Assembly (NCBI GenBank): GCA_944389105.1
Contig: CALXLD010000032.1
Coordinates: forward strand, 1 to 62,914
DNA: 62,914 nt
Reading direction: 5' to 3'
Source: an uncultured Spirochaetaceae bacterium
GTDB lineage: Bacteria; Spirochaetota; Spirochaetia; Sphaerochaetales; Sphaerochaetaceae
Part shown: positions 25,706 through 33,895 of the stretch, piece after piece
Layout of the letters: every line of letters begins with the position of its first letter
How positions within the stretch are numbered: the first letter of the stretch is position 1
The notes under the pieces: model-generated
What the model was told of the DNA's origin: nothing
What the model saw: the letters and a program-made list of their open reading frames with translations, nothing else
The model's database searches: none
Made by a program: the position numbers and the translations under genes

Positions 25706-27070
25706 ATGATTAATCTTAAGGAAGTCATTGAAACCAATGCGATGATTGAGAAAGAGAATCTTGACGTGAGAACCATCACGCTGGGAATCTCTCTTCTGGA
25801 CTGCATTTCCTCGGATCTTGATGAGCTCTGCGGGAATATTTACAGAAAGATCACAGAGGTCGGACGAGACCTTGTAAAGACAGGAAATGAGATCGAGAAG
25901 GAGTATGCCATTCCTGTCGTCAACAAGAGGATCTCGGTTACTCCGATCGGGATAATAGGGGCATCTGCATGTAAGACGCCAGAGGATTTTACTGTTATTG
26001 CCAAGACCCTTGATAAAGCTGCAAAGGCTGTTGGCGTGAATTTCCTTGGAGGCTATTCTGCTCTATGCGCGAAAGGAATGACCAGGGCAGAGAAGATGCT
26101 TATAGAATCCATTCCGGAAACGCTTTCAGTTACGGATTGTCTCTGTTCATCTGTTGCCCTTGGATCAACCAAAACCGGTATAAACATGGATGCCGTTGCA
26201 CTGATGGGAAGGATAATAAAGGAGACAGCTGAGAAGACAGCTGACAGGGACTCGATAGGATGCGCAAAGCTTGTCGTATTCTGCAATGCTCCTGATGATA
26301 ATCCTTTTATGGCTGGTGCTTTCCATGGTGTTACCGAAGCCGATGCTGTAATAAATGTCGGCGTCAGCGGTCCTGGTGTCATAAAGCATGCCCTTGAGGG
26401 AATCAGGGGATGTGATTTTGAGCTTCTTGCGGAGACTGTCAAGCGTACGGCTTTCAAGATTACCAGGCTTGGACAGCTTGTTGCTAAAGAGGCATCAAGA
26501 CGTCTTGGTATTCCTTTTGGCATTGTTGATCTTTCCCTTGCACCAACACCTGCAATAGGGGACAGCATTTCGGATATCCTCGAGCTGATGGGGCTTGAGA
26601 GGACAGGCGCACCTGGTACGACTGCGGCTCTGGCTCTTCTCAATGATCAGGTGAAGAAGGGTGGTCTGATGGCTTCCAGCTTCGTTGGCGGGCTCAGCGG
26701 TTCCTTTATTCCTGTAAGCGAGGATCAGGGAATGATCAATGCTGTGAATGCCGGTGCCCTCACAATCGAGAAGCTTGAGGCTATGACATGCATATGCTCG
26801 GTTGGACTGGATATGATAGCAATTCCAGGTGATACAAAAGCCACGACGATATCCGGGATAATAGCAGATGAGATGGCAATCGGGATGGTTAATCAGAAGA
26901 CCACTGCTGTACGTCTCATTCCTGTAATAGGGAAGGGCGTTGGAGATACTGCTACATTCGGCGGCCTTCTTGGCTATGCTCCGATAATGAGCGTAAACAA
27001 TTTCTCCTGCGATGAGTTCATTGCACGAGGTGGAAGAATCCCAGCCCCTGTCCATAGCTTTAAGAACTGA
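25706..27070 (+). CDS. UPF0210 / DUF711 family protein
   Basis: 454 residues. Conserved Gly/Ala-rich segments ([57 protein letters not shown]) identify the PFL/UPF0210 family, structurally related to glycyl-radical-enzyme-like barrels but without a clear activity. The UPF0237-UPF0210 pair is usually co-transcribed. Full length for the family. Function unknown. Confidence 0.85.
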   Translation: MINLKEVIETNAMIEKENLDVRTITLGISLLDCISSDLDELCGNIYRKITEVGRDLVKTGNEIEKEYAIPVVNKRISVTPIGIIGASACKTPEDFTVIAKTLDKAAKAVGVNFLGGYSALCAKGMTRAEKMLIESIPETLSVTDCLCSSVALGSTKTGINMDAVALMGRIIKETAEKTADRDSIGCAKLVVFCNAPDDNPFMAGAFHGVTEADAVINVGVSGPGVIKHALEGIRGCDFELLAETVKRTAFKITRLGQLVAKEASRRLGIPFGIVDLSLAPTPAIGDSISDILELMGLERTGAPGTTAALALLNDQVKKGGLMASSFVGGLSGSFIPVSEDQGMINAVNAGALTIEKLEAMTCICSVGLDMIAIPGDTKATTISGIIADEMAIGMVNQKTTAVRLIPVIGKGVGDTATFGGLLGYAPIMSVNNFSCDEFIARGGRIPAPVHSFKN

Positions 27071-27071
27071 G

Positions 27072-27095
27072 ACTGGAGGCATTGCCTCCAGTTAT
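27072..27095. terminator. Bidirectional terminator between convergent genes
   Basis: ACTGGAGGC (27072-27080) pairs with GCCTCCAGT (27084-27092). On the plus strand TATT follows. It is shared with the 3' end of bcp. Confidence 0.6.
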
Positions 27096-27556
27096 TCCGT
27101 CTCTTCTAGATACTTCTTTATATCCTCTCCGTGAGTTGCGGTATTTACTTTTCGGTATATCTTCTCGATAGTACCGTCTTCGCTGATGATATACGTTGTC
27201 CTTATAACGCCTATGCTCTTTTTGCCGTAAAGCATCTTTTCCCCATAGGCACCATAGAGTTCCATGACTTTGTGCTCTGGATCGGATAGAAGCCTGAAAG
27301 GCAGATTGTGCTTCGCTTTGAACTTCTGATGCGAAGCTGGTGAATCGGGACTTATTCCGATTACAGCTGCGTTAAGCTTTCCGAGATCCTCGATAGAATC
27401 ACGTAGTGAACATGCTTCTTTTGTGCATCCTGGCGTATTATCCTTAGGATAGAAATAAAGAACTATCTTTTCCCCTGAAAGTGAGGATAGCGATACCATT
27501 TCACCATTTTCATCCGGCAGAGTGAAATCCGGTGCTTTTGTTCCTGTTTCAAGCAT
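27092..27556 (-). CDS. bcp: Thioredoxin-dependent peroxiredoxin (Bcp/PrxQ)
   Basis: 154 residues. Peroxidatic C44 in NTPGCTKEAC and a second Cys at 49, the five-residue spacing of PrxQ enzymes that form an intramolecular disulphide. Detoxifies H2O2 and organic peroxides in the cytoplasm using thioredoxin. SD AAAGGAG upstream. It follows the GyrI-like gene on the same strand and may be co-transcribed with it. Confidence 0.93.
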   Translation of the reverse strand: MLETGTKAPDFTLPDENGEMVSLSSLSGEKIVLYFYPKDNTPGCTKEACSLRDSIEDLGKLNAAVIGISPDSPASHQKFKAKHNLPFRLLSDPEHKVMELYGAYGEKMLYGKKSIGVIRTTYIISEDGTIEKIYRKVNTATHGEDIKKYLEETE

Positions 27557-27598
27557 TGTATTCTCCTTTCCCGATTATATATTATCTGGAATATGAAA

Positions 27599-28090
27599 TC
27601 ATCCTCGCTTCCTGACGGGTATCCAGATTTCACTTCTGAAATTCTCCTTTGTCCTGTCCTCATCTTCATTCCATAGTATTTCCGGTCCTCCTGTCAGTGT
27701 GTATCCAGAAAAAGGAAGCCATTCTGAGTAGATTGAAGCCCAGGTGTTCTGAAGAGCCTCTGGATACTTGCCTTCTGCGGTGAAGATGGCCCAGTCGGAT
27801 TCAGCTACGCTGAGGCTATCGAATCCTTCGTACCCGTCCTTTTCAGCTGCTACTCCGATATAATGGTCGAGCGTGCTTCCTTCCTTTGTCCTGTTGGAGA
27901 ATGCCGCAGAGACATTGAGAAGTCCCTTCGGATCCGTATCGTTGATGCTGAGAAGCTCTTCTTTTACCTTGTCCGTGATTTTTTCAAGGAGTGAATCAAT
28001 CTGATGATTCTCTCCTTCAAACTGAAGCCTGATTCTTTTTCTGAAACCTATGATAGTGAAGCATTTCCTGTGCTCGATCCTGAATTCCAT
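27599..28090 (-). CDS. GyrI-like / effector-binding domain protein
   Basis: 163 residues. Start MEFRIEHRKCFTIIGFRKRI and the later DWAIFTAEGKYPEALQNTWASIYSEWLP-type core (spread over 115-150) are typical of the GyrI-like AraC effector-binding fold, here without a DNA-binding domain. Such proteins bind small hydrophobic molecules or modify drugs. SD GGAGGG. Ligand unknown. Confidence 0.8.
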   Translation of the reverse strand: MEFRIEHRKCFTIIGFRKRIRLQFEGENHQIDSLLEKITDKVKEELLSINDTDPKGLLNVSAAFSNRTKEGSTLDHYIGVAAEKDGYEGFDSLSVAESDWAIFTAEGKYPEALQNTWASIYSEWLPFSGYTLTGGPEILWNEDEDRTKENFRSEIWIPVRKRG

Positions 28091-28224
28091 TCTTCCCTCC
28101 GCAGATGATTATAATTGTTTCAGCTCATCCCTGGTCTTTGTATTCTCTATGAAGAATCCACCCTTTATTTGCCTATTCATAGCAGAGTAGGGTATATTAT
28201 GTAATATAAAGGAGAATTCTTTTG

Positions 28225-28932
28225 ATGAATGATAAGAAAACTATAGTTCTGAAGGACGTTAAGCTCAGAGAAAATGCCCTGATGAAGAATGTATATCTCT
28301 GGATGACATTAGGTCTTGCAATAACTGCTGCTACCTCATTCGGAGTTTCACAGTCTGTAGCAATGATAAGATTCTTCCTTTTGAATCCGATTGTGACTAT
28401 TGCTGTGTTTATTGCACAGATTGTACTTGTAATAATGCTTTCCGGAAGAGTCGAAAGACTTTCAAAGGGTGCGGCTATAGGAATATTCATCGGATATTCC
28501 GCGCTTACAGGTATTACGCTTTCTTCGATTTTCATTGCCTACACAGGAACTTCGATCCTTACTGCATTTATCTCTGCTCTTGCGGTGTTTGCAGGTGGCG
28601 CTATCTACGGAGCTGTCACGAAAAAGAGTCTCAAGAGCTGGGGAGCTTTCCTTTCGATGGGACTTTTCGGACTGATTATTGCATCCCTTGTCAACCTCAT
28701 CTTCCCATCTTCGATGCTCAACATGCTTGTATCAGTTGTAGGCGTTGTCCTGTTCACAGGTCTTACAGCCTGGGATTCCCAGCGCATTGCTGATATGAAT
28801 GCTCAGTTCGGACAGGATATGACGAGCGAGGAGCTTACGAAAATCGGTATTCTCGGAGCGCTCGATCTCTATCTCGATTTCATTAATATCTTCCTGTACC
28901 TTGTAAGGATATTCGGAAGAAGTGACAACTAA
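28225..28932 (+). CDS. Bax inhibitor-1/YccA-family membrane protein
   Basis: 235 residues from ATG 28225 (SD AAGGAG ten bases upstream; a TTG three bases earlier is less likely). Seven hydrophobic segments. The C-terminal DLYLDFINIFLYLVRIFGR is diagnostic for the BI-1/YccA (YbhL) family, and TAWDSQRIADM precedes it. Bacterial members are pH-sensitive calcium leak channels or protease-associated proteins. The end overlaps the next gene by 11 bases. Confidence 0.9.
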   Translation: MNDKKTIVLKDVKLRENALMKNVYLWMTLGLAITAATSFGVSQSVAMIRFFLLNPIVTIAVFIAQIVLVIMLSGRVERLSKGAAIGIFIGYSALTGITLSSIFIAYTGTSILTAFISALAVFAGGAIYGAVTKKSLKSWGAFLSMGLFGLIIASLVNLIFPSSMLNMLVSVVGVVLFTGLTAWDSQRIADMNAQFGQDMTSEELTKIGILGALDLYLDFINIFLYLVRIFGRSDN

Positions 28933-29599
28933 GCTTCTTTTTGAAGGCCCGGATACATTAGTTTACTGGAAGGAGAGCGGCATCCCCACGGTGCCGCTCA
29001 AAACCACGATTGATGGCAGGACGCTCCTTTCGATTGCTGCAGCTTATTATCCTGAAATCAGATGCTGCCATGGAGACAACGAATGGGAGGGCGGTGTAAT
29101 CCATCGTCTTGATAACATGACGAAAGGTCTCGTCCTTATTGCCCGCACCCAGAAAGCATATGATGCCTTAATGCAGCAGCAGAAAAAGGATATGATCCAG
29201 AAAGAATACATCGCGGTTGTTGCCAAAGGCAGAAGTATTGATGAAGGGTTCGAAGCATATCCTTACCTGGATCCATTTGAGAATGGCACTCTGATTACTT
29301 CCTATTTCAGGTCATTTGGCCCAGGTGGCAGAAGCGTCCGTCCCGTTGTCTCAAATAAACGGAACATAGCTGGCAGGGTTTACACAACGATGGTGGAGAA
29401 GGAGAGCGAAAATTCTCTCAGATGTACGATCACAAGAGGGTTCCGCCATCAGATAAGAGCCCACCTTGCATGGGCTGGCTATCCGATAAAAGGTGATGTC
29501 CAGTATGGTGGTGAACCGTCCTCGGATTTCGGACTTGAGGCGGTTTCAATCAGCTACATAGAACCATGCTCTGGACGTAAGCTGACTATAACGGCTTAA
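28922..29599 (+). CDS. RluA-family pseudouridine synthase
   Basis: 225 residues. The catalytic Asp is in HRLDNMTKGLVLIAR (motif II), preceded by a short N-terminal region and followed by RGFRHQIRAHLAWAGYPIKGD (motif III). There is no S4 domain, so it is a short form like RluA/TruC. It isomerises U in rRNA or tRNA; the target site cannot be predicted. GTG start within the BI-1 gene, implying translational coupling. Confidence 0.88.
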   Translation: MTTKLLFEGPDTLVYWKESGIPTVPLKTTIDGRTLLSIAAAYYPEIRCCHGDNEWEGGVIHRLDNMTKGLVLIARTQKAYDALMQQQKKDMIQKEYIAVVAKGRSIDEGFEAYPYLDPFENGTLITSYFRSFGPGGRSVRPVVSNKRNIAGRVYTTMVEKESENSLRCTITRGFRHQIRAHLAWAGYPIKGDVQYGGEPSSDFGLEAVSISYIEPCSGRKLTITA

Positions 29600-29811
29600 T
29601 CCTCTTCCATTTCCTCTGTCTGCATTTCCATCTCATCATCGGATGTGACTTTCTCGACTTTTCTCTGTATCTCGGTAAGGGTCTTAGTCAGTTTCTTTCC
29701 CAGTTCATTTGCTTCTTCATACAGCTTGATTGATTCCTCAAGACCAGTATCTTCTTTTTTCAGGAGATCAGTAATCTCCTCCATTCTTTTCAGATCGCTT
29801 TCAAAGCTCAT
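29596..29811 (-). CDS. xseB: Exodeoxyribonuclease VII small subunit
   Basis: 71 residues, helical, with LKRMEEITDLLKKEDTGLEESIKLYEEA typical of XseB and an acidic C terminus (EEMEED). Joins XseA to form exonuclease VII, which trims single-stranded DNA. It overlaps the xseA stop (TAATG) and the convergent pseudouridine synthase gene by four bases. Confidence 0.92.
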   Translation of the reverse strand: MSFESDLKRMEEITDLLKKEDTGLEESIKLYEEANELGKKLTKTLTEIQRKVEKVTSDDEMEMQTEEMEED

Positions 29812-31202
29812 TATTCCTCCCTTACGATGGACGCTATTGTTCCATCTGAAACTCTTGTATATATTTCCGCTCCGGATGGGGCATCTTTGATTTTCCTGAT
29901 TATCCTGCCGTTTTTATCTGCTGTTACTGAATAACCGCGATTCAGTACTGCAAGCGGTGATAATGCTTCATTCTCCCTTTTCAGTGCTGAGAGCTCAGCT
30001 TCTTTCCGGCTTATCCTGTCCTTTAATGCTGCTGTGGCCTCTTTTCTGAAAATGAGTATATCTTCCGCGCTTTTCCTCAGGCGGTCATCAATGAGACTCT
30101 GGCTCTCCTTAAGTACTATCCGGATGCTTTCCATGAATGTTCCTGTTTTACGGATCATTTCAGTACTTATTGCTTCCTCGGCAAAGCCAAGTCTTGTTTC
30201 TGCATTCTGCAGCCTCAGGATGAGAAGCTTTCTGAGATCTTCTGTCGATGGAATCCTTCCTTTGTATCTTAGTACCTTCTTTTCGGCTTCCGCGAGACTG
30301 TGCATGCATCTCTCAAGCCTTGATGAGGCTCTCAGCATCTTTTCCTTCATCAGAGATACTGTGAGAAGCCTGGATTTCTCAAGACGTTCCCTTCTTCTGT
30401 ATATGGTCTCAGTGACAATTTCCGCTGCAGCAGAGGGGGTAGGGGCCCTTCTGTCCGCGACAAAATCAGATATAGGCCAGTCTATTTCATGGCCTACAGC
30501 GGAGATGACAGGAATCGAGGAATTGTGTATTGCCTCAATTACAGCGGGGTCTGAGAAGCAGGAAAGATCTTCCTGGCTTCCTCCTCCGCGCCCCACTATG
30601 AGGACACTGCATTCATCGAAATTGTTTGCCTGCCTTATACGTCTGGCGATGCTTTCTGCAGCATCCTCTCCTTGCACTGTTGCTGGAAAAAGGAGGATAT
30701 CCAGAGAGGGAGCACGGCGTTTTGTTATATTGAGGATGTCCCTTATTGCCGCACCTGTAGGACTTGTTATGACTCCCAGCTTTTTTATTTCTTCTGGAAT
30801 CGGCTTTTTCCTGTCTTCATCGAAATAGCCCAGAGAACGGTAATAATCCTTCCTTTTCTCTATGATTTCCTGAAGATTGCCATCTCCTTTCCTTGTCATT
30901 TTTCTGACAGCAAATGTCAGCTTCCCTGTTTTTGTATAGTAGGAGAGCGATCCTTCAGCAATGACGAGATCTCCGTTTTCAGGCATTACCATTGAATACT
31001 GGGCAGAACGGAAGACCGCTGCATCAATTGCAGCTCCGCTGTCCTTCAGCGTGAAATACCAATGGCCTGAGGAAGCTGGTCTGAATCCTGATATCTCTCC
31101 TTCGATCGAAAGCGAATAGAAGATTTCCTCGACAGTGTCATGAATAAGCGTGTTTGCTTCTGTTACAGTAAGTGTCCTGCCCAAGAGATCATAAGCTTCC
31201 AT
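29811..31202 (-). CDS. xseA: Exodeoxyribonuclease VII large subunit
   Basis: 463 residues. N-terminal OB fold (SIEGEISGFRPASSGHWYFTLKD), catalytic core with GVITSPTGAAIRDI, VGRGGGSQEDLSCF and AVGHEIDWPISDFVADRRAPTP-type sequence, then a long coiled coil (about 270-400) and a C-terminal LNRGYSVT segment. It acts with XseB on single-stranded DNA from both ends. ATG 31202 has no SD; a TAGAAT box six bases upstream suggests leaderless translation. Confidence 0.93.
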   Translation of the reverse strand: MEAYDLLGRTLTVTEANTLIHDTVEEIFYSLSIEGEISGFRPASSGHWYFTLKDSGAAIDAAVFRSAQYSMVMPENGDLVIAEGSLSYYTKTGKLTFAVRKMTRKGDGNLQEIIEKRKDYYRSLGYFDEDRKKPIPEEIKKLGVITSPTGAAIRDILNITKRRAPSLDILLFPATVQGEDAAESIARRIRQANNFDECSVLIVGRGGGSQEDLSCFSDPAVIEAIHNSSIPVISAVGHEIDWPISDFVADRRAPTPSAAAEIVTETIYRRRERLEKSRLLTVSLMKEKMLRASSRLERCMHSLAEAEKKVLRYKGRIPSTEDLRKLLILRLQNAETRLGFAEEAISTEMIRKTGTFMESIRIVLKESQSLIDDRLRKSAEDILIFRKEATAALKDRISRKEAELSALKRENEALSPLAVLNRGYSVTADKNGRIIRKIKDAPSGAEIYTRVSDGTIASIVREE

Positions 31203-31208
31203 GGCACG

Positions 31209-31237
31209 ATTCTACTGTTTCCTGCGTTTTCTGAAAA
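31209..31237 (-). promoter_or_regulatory. Promoter implying a leaderless xseA mRNA
   Basis: Minus strand: TTTTCA (31237-31232), 17 bases, TAGAAT (31214-31209), six bases, ATG 31202. The -35 is weak, the -10 good. Confidence 0.4.
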
Positions 31238-31280
31238 TAAGGGGAAGGAAATATTGTCTATCTAAAAAGTCAAAAAAAGG

Positions 31281-31289
31281 TTATCCACA
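31281..31289 (+). promoter_or_regulatory. Single consensus DnaA box
   Basis: TTATCCACA matches the E. coli DnaA-box consensus exactly, in the gap upstream of xseA. There is only one copy and no AT-rich unwinding block or dnaA/dnaN nearby, so it is not an origin. It might be a regulatory or titration site, or chance. Confidence 0.3.
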
Positions 31290-31316
31290 AGTTTTTAGGC
31301 CGATTTCATATGAGGT

Positions 31317-31414
31317 AATTCTGTCCTTTTTTTGAACAAAAGGATAAAAGAAAAGGCTGGAACAACATTTTTCATATGTCCTTCCAGCCTTGAATTTTAG
31401 GTTATTTGCACTTT
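31317..31414. repeat. Duplicated 3' UTR/terminator element, copy A
   Basis: From AATTCTGTC to ATTTGCACTT. The first part (31317-31391) is close to 33523-33593, differing by a few substitutions and short indels. It contains the hairpin GGCTGGAA/TTCCAGCC, followed on the minus strand by TTTTCTTTTATCCTTTTG, and a small GCAC/GTGC hairpin further upstream. It lies downstream of the lipoprotein gene. Confidence 0.8.
31354..31391 (-). terminator. Terminator of the lipoprotein gene
   Basis: AAGGCTGGAA and TTCCAGCCTT are complementary; the minus strand continues with TTTTCTTTT. The hairpin begins about 66 bases after the stop codon. Confidence 0.75.
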
Positions 31415-31456
31415 TTTGTGCAGCGTCACCCCTGTTTTATTGCTTCATTTTCTATA

Positions 31457-33061
31457 TTATATTCCTTGAGGAAGCGAAGCAATGATATCTTCTGCAATTG
31501 CAAGAAGCTCCGAGCAATCGTCGGTTGCTAAATCCGAGATGTTTGTGTATGTAATTCCGTTGATTGTTGCAGAACCTGCAGCACCACCAACATAGAACTT
31601 TGCATCAGCATCATTTACAGATGTTACAGTTTCAGAGGATACAGTGAACTCAGGTCCGATCTCTGAATTTGGTTCATTTGAAGCTGTTCCAAATTCACCA
31701 GAAATTTCAAAATCATCAGCAACAACATACAGGCTACCAAGGTAGTTTAGTACAACATCCTGACCTGAAATCGTCCAATCGGTTGCCTTGTACTGATCAT
31801 CTGTTCCGGTTTCAGAAACAGTGAATTCAACATCAATTGTTCCTGTTGCTCTGGCATTAAACATCGCCTTCGTCGCCTCAGGAACCTGCAGATCTCCAAG
31901 ATGAGCCGATGTATTGTTGTACATATAGTTAGTAAGGTCTATATCGTTGTATGTAATCGTGTTGCTAGAGCGTGTTCCGCTTAAGCTTGAAGCACCAAAA
32001 AGACCATATGTTCCATCGTAATCTGTTCCTGTAGTTTTGAAATTGCCATTAAGCGCATTAAAGAATCTCACATGAGCAGGAGCTGTGAAATAGAGAGGAA
32101 TGACCATCTCCGACAGTTCCTCATCAAGCCAGACCCATCCTGCAGGGATAACTGAAGTCTCCGTGGGTGCAGCAAGCATGAAATCCTGTCCGCTGAAGCC
32201 TGTTACCTGTGTCTGTCCTGCATCTGGTTTTCTGATTCCTGCTGCGCTTGGCAGCGATGTTGCTGTACCTACATATTCCTGATAAACGAAATCAATGCCG
32301 GTAACATTATCGAAAGTAAGCGTTGATGAACCTGTGATGTTTCCGCCGGTTCCGTTTACCTGGATTGCAAAGTATGAACCATACCAGCCCTGCGGTGCTT
32401 CTCCAGCAACATTCTGATCAAAATTAAATGTTCCAGAGAAATTAACAGTTGACTTTGTGATATTGATCGGAGCCCTTCTTGGGTTTCCGATAATTGTAAT
32501 ATCCGAAAGGCTTACAGTACCTTCAGCTTGATAGACGTTGATACCGGAAAGTGAACCGTCTTCAGGGAATTTAAGTGTCACACCGTCAAGCGTAGCGCTA
32601 CCACTTATCAGCATTGCGAATGCGGGATCATGTTGACCTGCGCTTTCACCAGGCTCTGCATATGTTGTTATCTGGGAGCTTGCATCAGCGCTGAAGACAA
32701 TCGTGAGATTTCTGAGCGAGGATCCTGCTGGAAGAGTATAGACACCTCTATTGTCATCAGCCTCCGGTGTAGGATCTGTTGCTTCAACAGGGATGGTAAG
32801 CTGTGTTCCATCAGTTCCTGTGATATCGAGTGCACCAGTCACCTCTGTTGGCAGAGTGAAAGTTCCGCTTGGAAGAACGACAGACTCTCCATTGGCAAGT
32901 GCTGTTTCAAACTCCTCCTGAGTACTGACCGTAGGTTCAGCACCTTGGTTACCATTTCCTCCGTTTCCGCCGGGAATAGGGACGAAAATGTAACGAGGCT
33001 GGCATGCTGTGGCTGCGATAAGCACAAGCATTGCAACTATGACTATTCTAAGTTTTCTCAT
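31457..33061 (-). CDS. Surface lipoprotein with beta-rich repeats
   Basis: 534 residues. Lipoprotein signal peptide with lipobox IAATAC, lipidated C20, followed by a Gly/Asn-rich linker (PGGNGGNGNQG). Residues 50-240 contain repeated short beta segments (SLRNLTIVF, TLDGVTLKF, SLSDITIIG, NITKSTVNF), suggesting a right-handed beta-helix like those of adhesins or polysaccharide-binding proteins. The C-terminal half (about 240-534) is Thr/Ser/Gly-rich and beta-predicted. No enzymatic motif seen. Strong SD GGAGGG. Its promoter touches a G9 tract, pointing to on/off switching. Terminator repeats lie on both sides. Function: probably host or substrate contact (inference). Confidence 0.75.
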   Translation of the reverse strand: MRKLRIVIVAMLVLIAATACQPRYIFVPIPGGNGGNGNQGAEPTVSTQEEFETALANGESVVLPSGTFTLPTEVTGALDITGTDGTQLTIPVEATDPTPEADDNRGVYTLPAGSSLRNLTIVFSADASSQITTYAEPGESAGQHDPAFAMLISGSATLDGVTLKFPEDGSLSGINVYQAEGTVSLSDITIIGNPRRAPINITKSTVNFSGTFNFDQNVAGEAPQGWYGSYFAIQVNGTGGNITGSSTLTFDNVTGIDFVYQEYVGTATSLPSAAGIRKPDAGQTQVTGFSGQDFMLAAPTETSVIPAGWVWLDEELSEMVIPLYFTAPAHVRFFNALNGNFKTTGTDYDGTYGLFGASSLSGTRSSNTITYNDIDLTNYMYNNTSAHLGDLQVPEATKAMFNARATGTIDVEFTVSETGTDDQYKATDWTISGQDVVLNYLGSLYVVADDFEISGEFGTASNEPNSEIGPEFTVSSETVTSVNDADAKFYVGGAAGSATINGITYTNISDLATDDCSELLAIAEDIIASLPQGI

Positions 33062-33082
33062 TGTTCCCTCCGAGGTTGTTAT

Positions 33083-33120
33083 ATTCTAGTCCCTCTATAA
33101 TGACATTTCAACCCCCCCCC
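33083..33120 (-). promoter_or_regulatory. Promoter abutting a G9 tract (possible phase variation)
   Basis: Minus strand: nine Gs (33120-33112), immediately TTGAAA (33111-33106), 17 bases, TAGAAT (33088-33083). This is a near-consensus housekeeping promoter driving the lipoprotein at 33061. A slippery G tract touching the -35 box can change promoter strength when its length changes, as described for poly-G tracts at tpr promoters of Treponema pallidum. Confidence 0.7.
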
Positions 33121-33121
33121 G

Positions 33122-33522
33122 GTATATTTGAAAATAGCTATCGGAAGCTTTCTCCATGTACGATAATTTTAAGTACAAGCATAAAATAGCAGCAGGCATA
33201 TAAAACAAACTCTTCGTTCTTGTACAATGGTATTTCGACTTCATTCTTCATGCTGGATGCATTCCTCATTTAAGGATTTGATTTTGGGGAAGCAATAAAT
33301 CATTCAATGATATTCAGGTTCGCGAAGAAGAACCTTAGGTAATATAGGAATTTTTCTGTCAGACGGTCATGAGGATTGGAAAAAAAGAAGCTAGGGAAGG
33401 AGAGAATCTCTCTAGGATGGCACGAAGGCGAGAGTAAAGATACACATTCGTGTGGAAAGTACATGATGAAGCCGCTGTTTATCAAAATAAATAAGCAAGA
33501 AAGGAAGAAAACTATCGACATA
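33122..33522. other. AT-rich gap, no gene seen
   Basis: About 400 bases upstream of the lipoprotein promoter. Only short open frames without SD. No strong hairpins apart from the repeat that begins at 33523. Confidence 0.5.
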
Positions 33523-33632
33523 AATTCTGTCTTTTCTTGAACAAAAGAATAAAAGAAAAGGCTGGAACCACATTTTTATATGTTTTCCAGCCCGAATTGA
33601 CCTTTTTGGGTCTTAGAGCTATTTGCACTTTC
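33523..33632. repeat. Duplicated 3' UTR/terminator element, copy B
   Basis: Counterpart of 31317-31414. AATTCTGTC through GGCTGGAA...TTCCAGCC is about nine-tenths identical by eye; then a variable stretch, then the shared ATTTGCACTT (33621-33630) with a CAC/GTG mini-hairpin. It lies downstream of the ferredoxin gene, with the hairpin at the same distance (about 66 bases) from the stop codon as in copy A. Confidence 0.8.
33560..33593 (-). terminator. Terminator of the ferredoxin gene
   Basis: GGCTGGAA and TTCCAGCC pair; the minus strand continues CTTTTCTTTTATTCTTTTG. Confidence 0.7.
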
Positions 33633-33658
33633 TCGTGGAACAGCCCATCCGAAGGATC

Positions 33659-33826
33659 TTACTCCTCCTCGATTGCGCCCTGAGGACATACGCTTGCGCA
33701 TGTTCCGCAGCTGATGCATGTATCTGCATCGATAACGTAGATATCTCCCTCGGAGATTGCTCCAACTGGGCACTCGCCTGCGCATGTTCCGCAAGCTATA
33801 CAGCTATCAGTAATCTTGTAAGCCAT
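33659..33826 (-). CDS. 2[4Fe-4S] ferredoxin
   Basis: 55 residues. Two CxxCxxCxxxCP motifs: [12 protein letters not shown] in the N-terminal half and [12 protein letters not shown] in the C-terminal half, the clostridial-type pattern binding two 4Fe-4S clusters. Begins MAYKITDSC and ends in an acidic tail. Low-potential electron carrier for anaerobic redox enzymes such as pyruvate:ferredoxin oxidoreductase or the radical-SAM activase NrdG. SD AAGGAG six bases before the ATG. Single gene with its own terminator. Confidence 0.95.
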   Translation of the reverse strand: MAYKITDSCIACGTCAGECPVGAISEGDIYVIDADTCISCGTCASVCPQGAIEEE

Positions 33827-33895
33827 AACAAACTCCTTTCGCTGCTCTGCAGCTGTTAGTCATAATCAGAAATCTACTCTTTTATCCGTGAGCGG

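Noticed and set aside
26053..26643. 196-codon open frame antisense to the UPF0210 gene
   Set aside because: Shadow frame with Ser/Ala bias opposite a well-supported gene.
31281..31289. Replication origin
   Set aside because: A single DnaA box, no cluster, no AT-rich unwinding element and no dnaA/dnaN/gyrB genes nearby.
33300..33521. 73-codon open frame on the minus strand between lipoprotein and ferredoxin
   Set aside because: No SD, AT-rich composition and no recognisable protein pattern; treated as intergenic.
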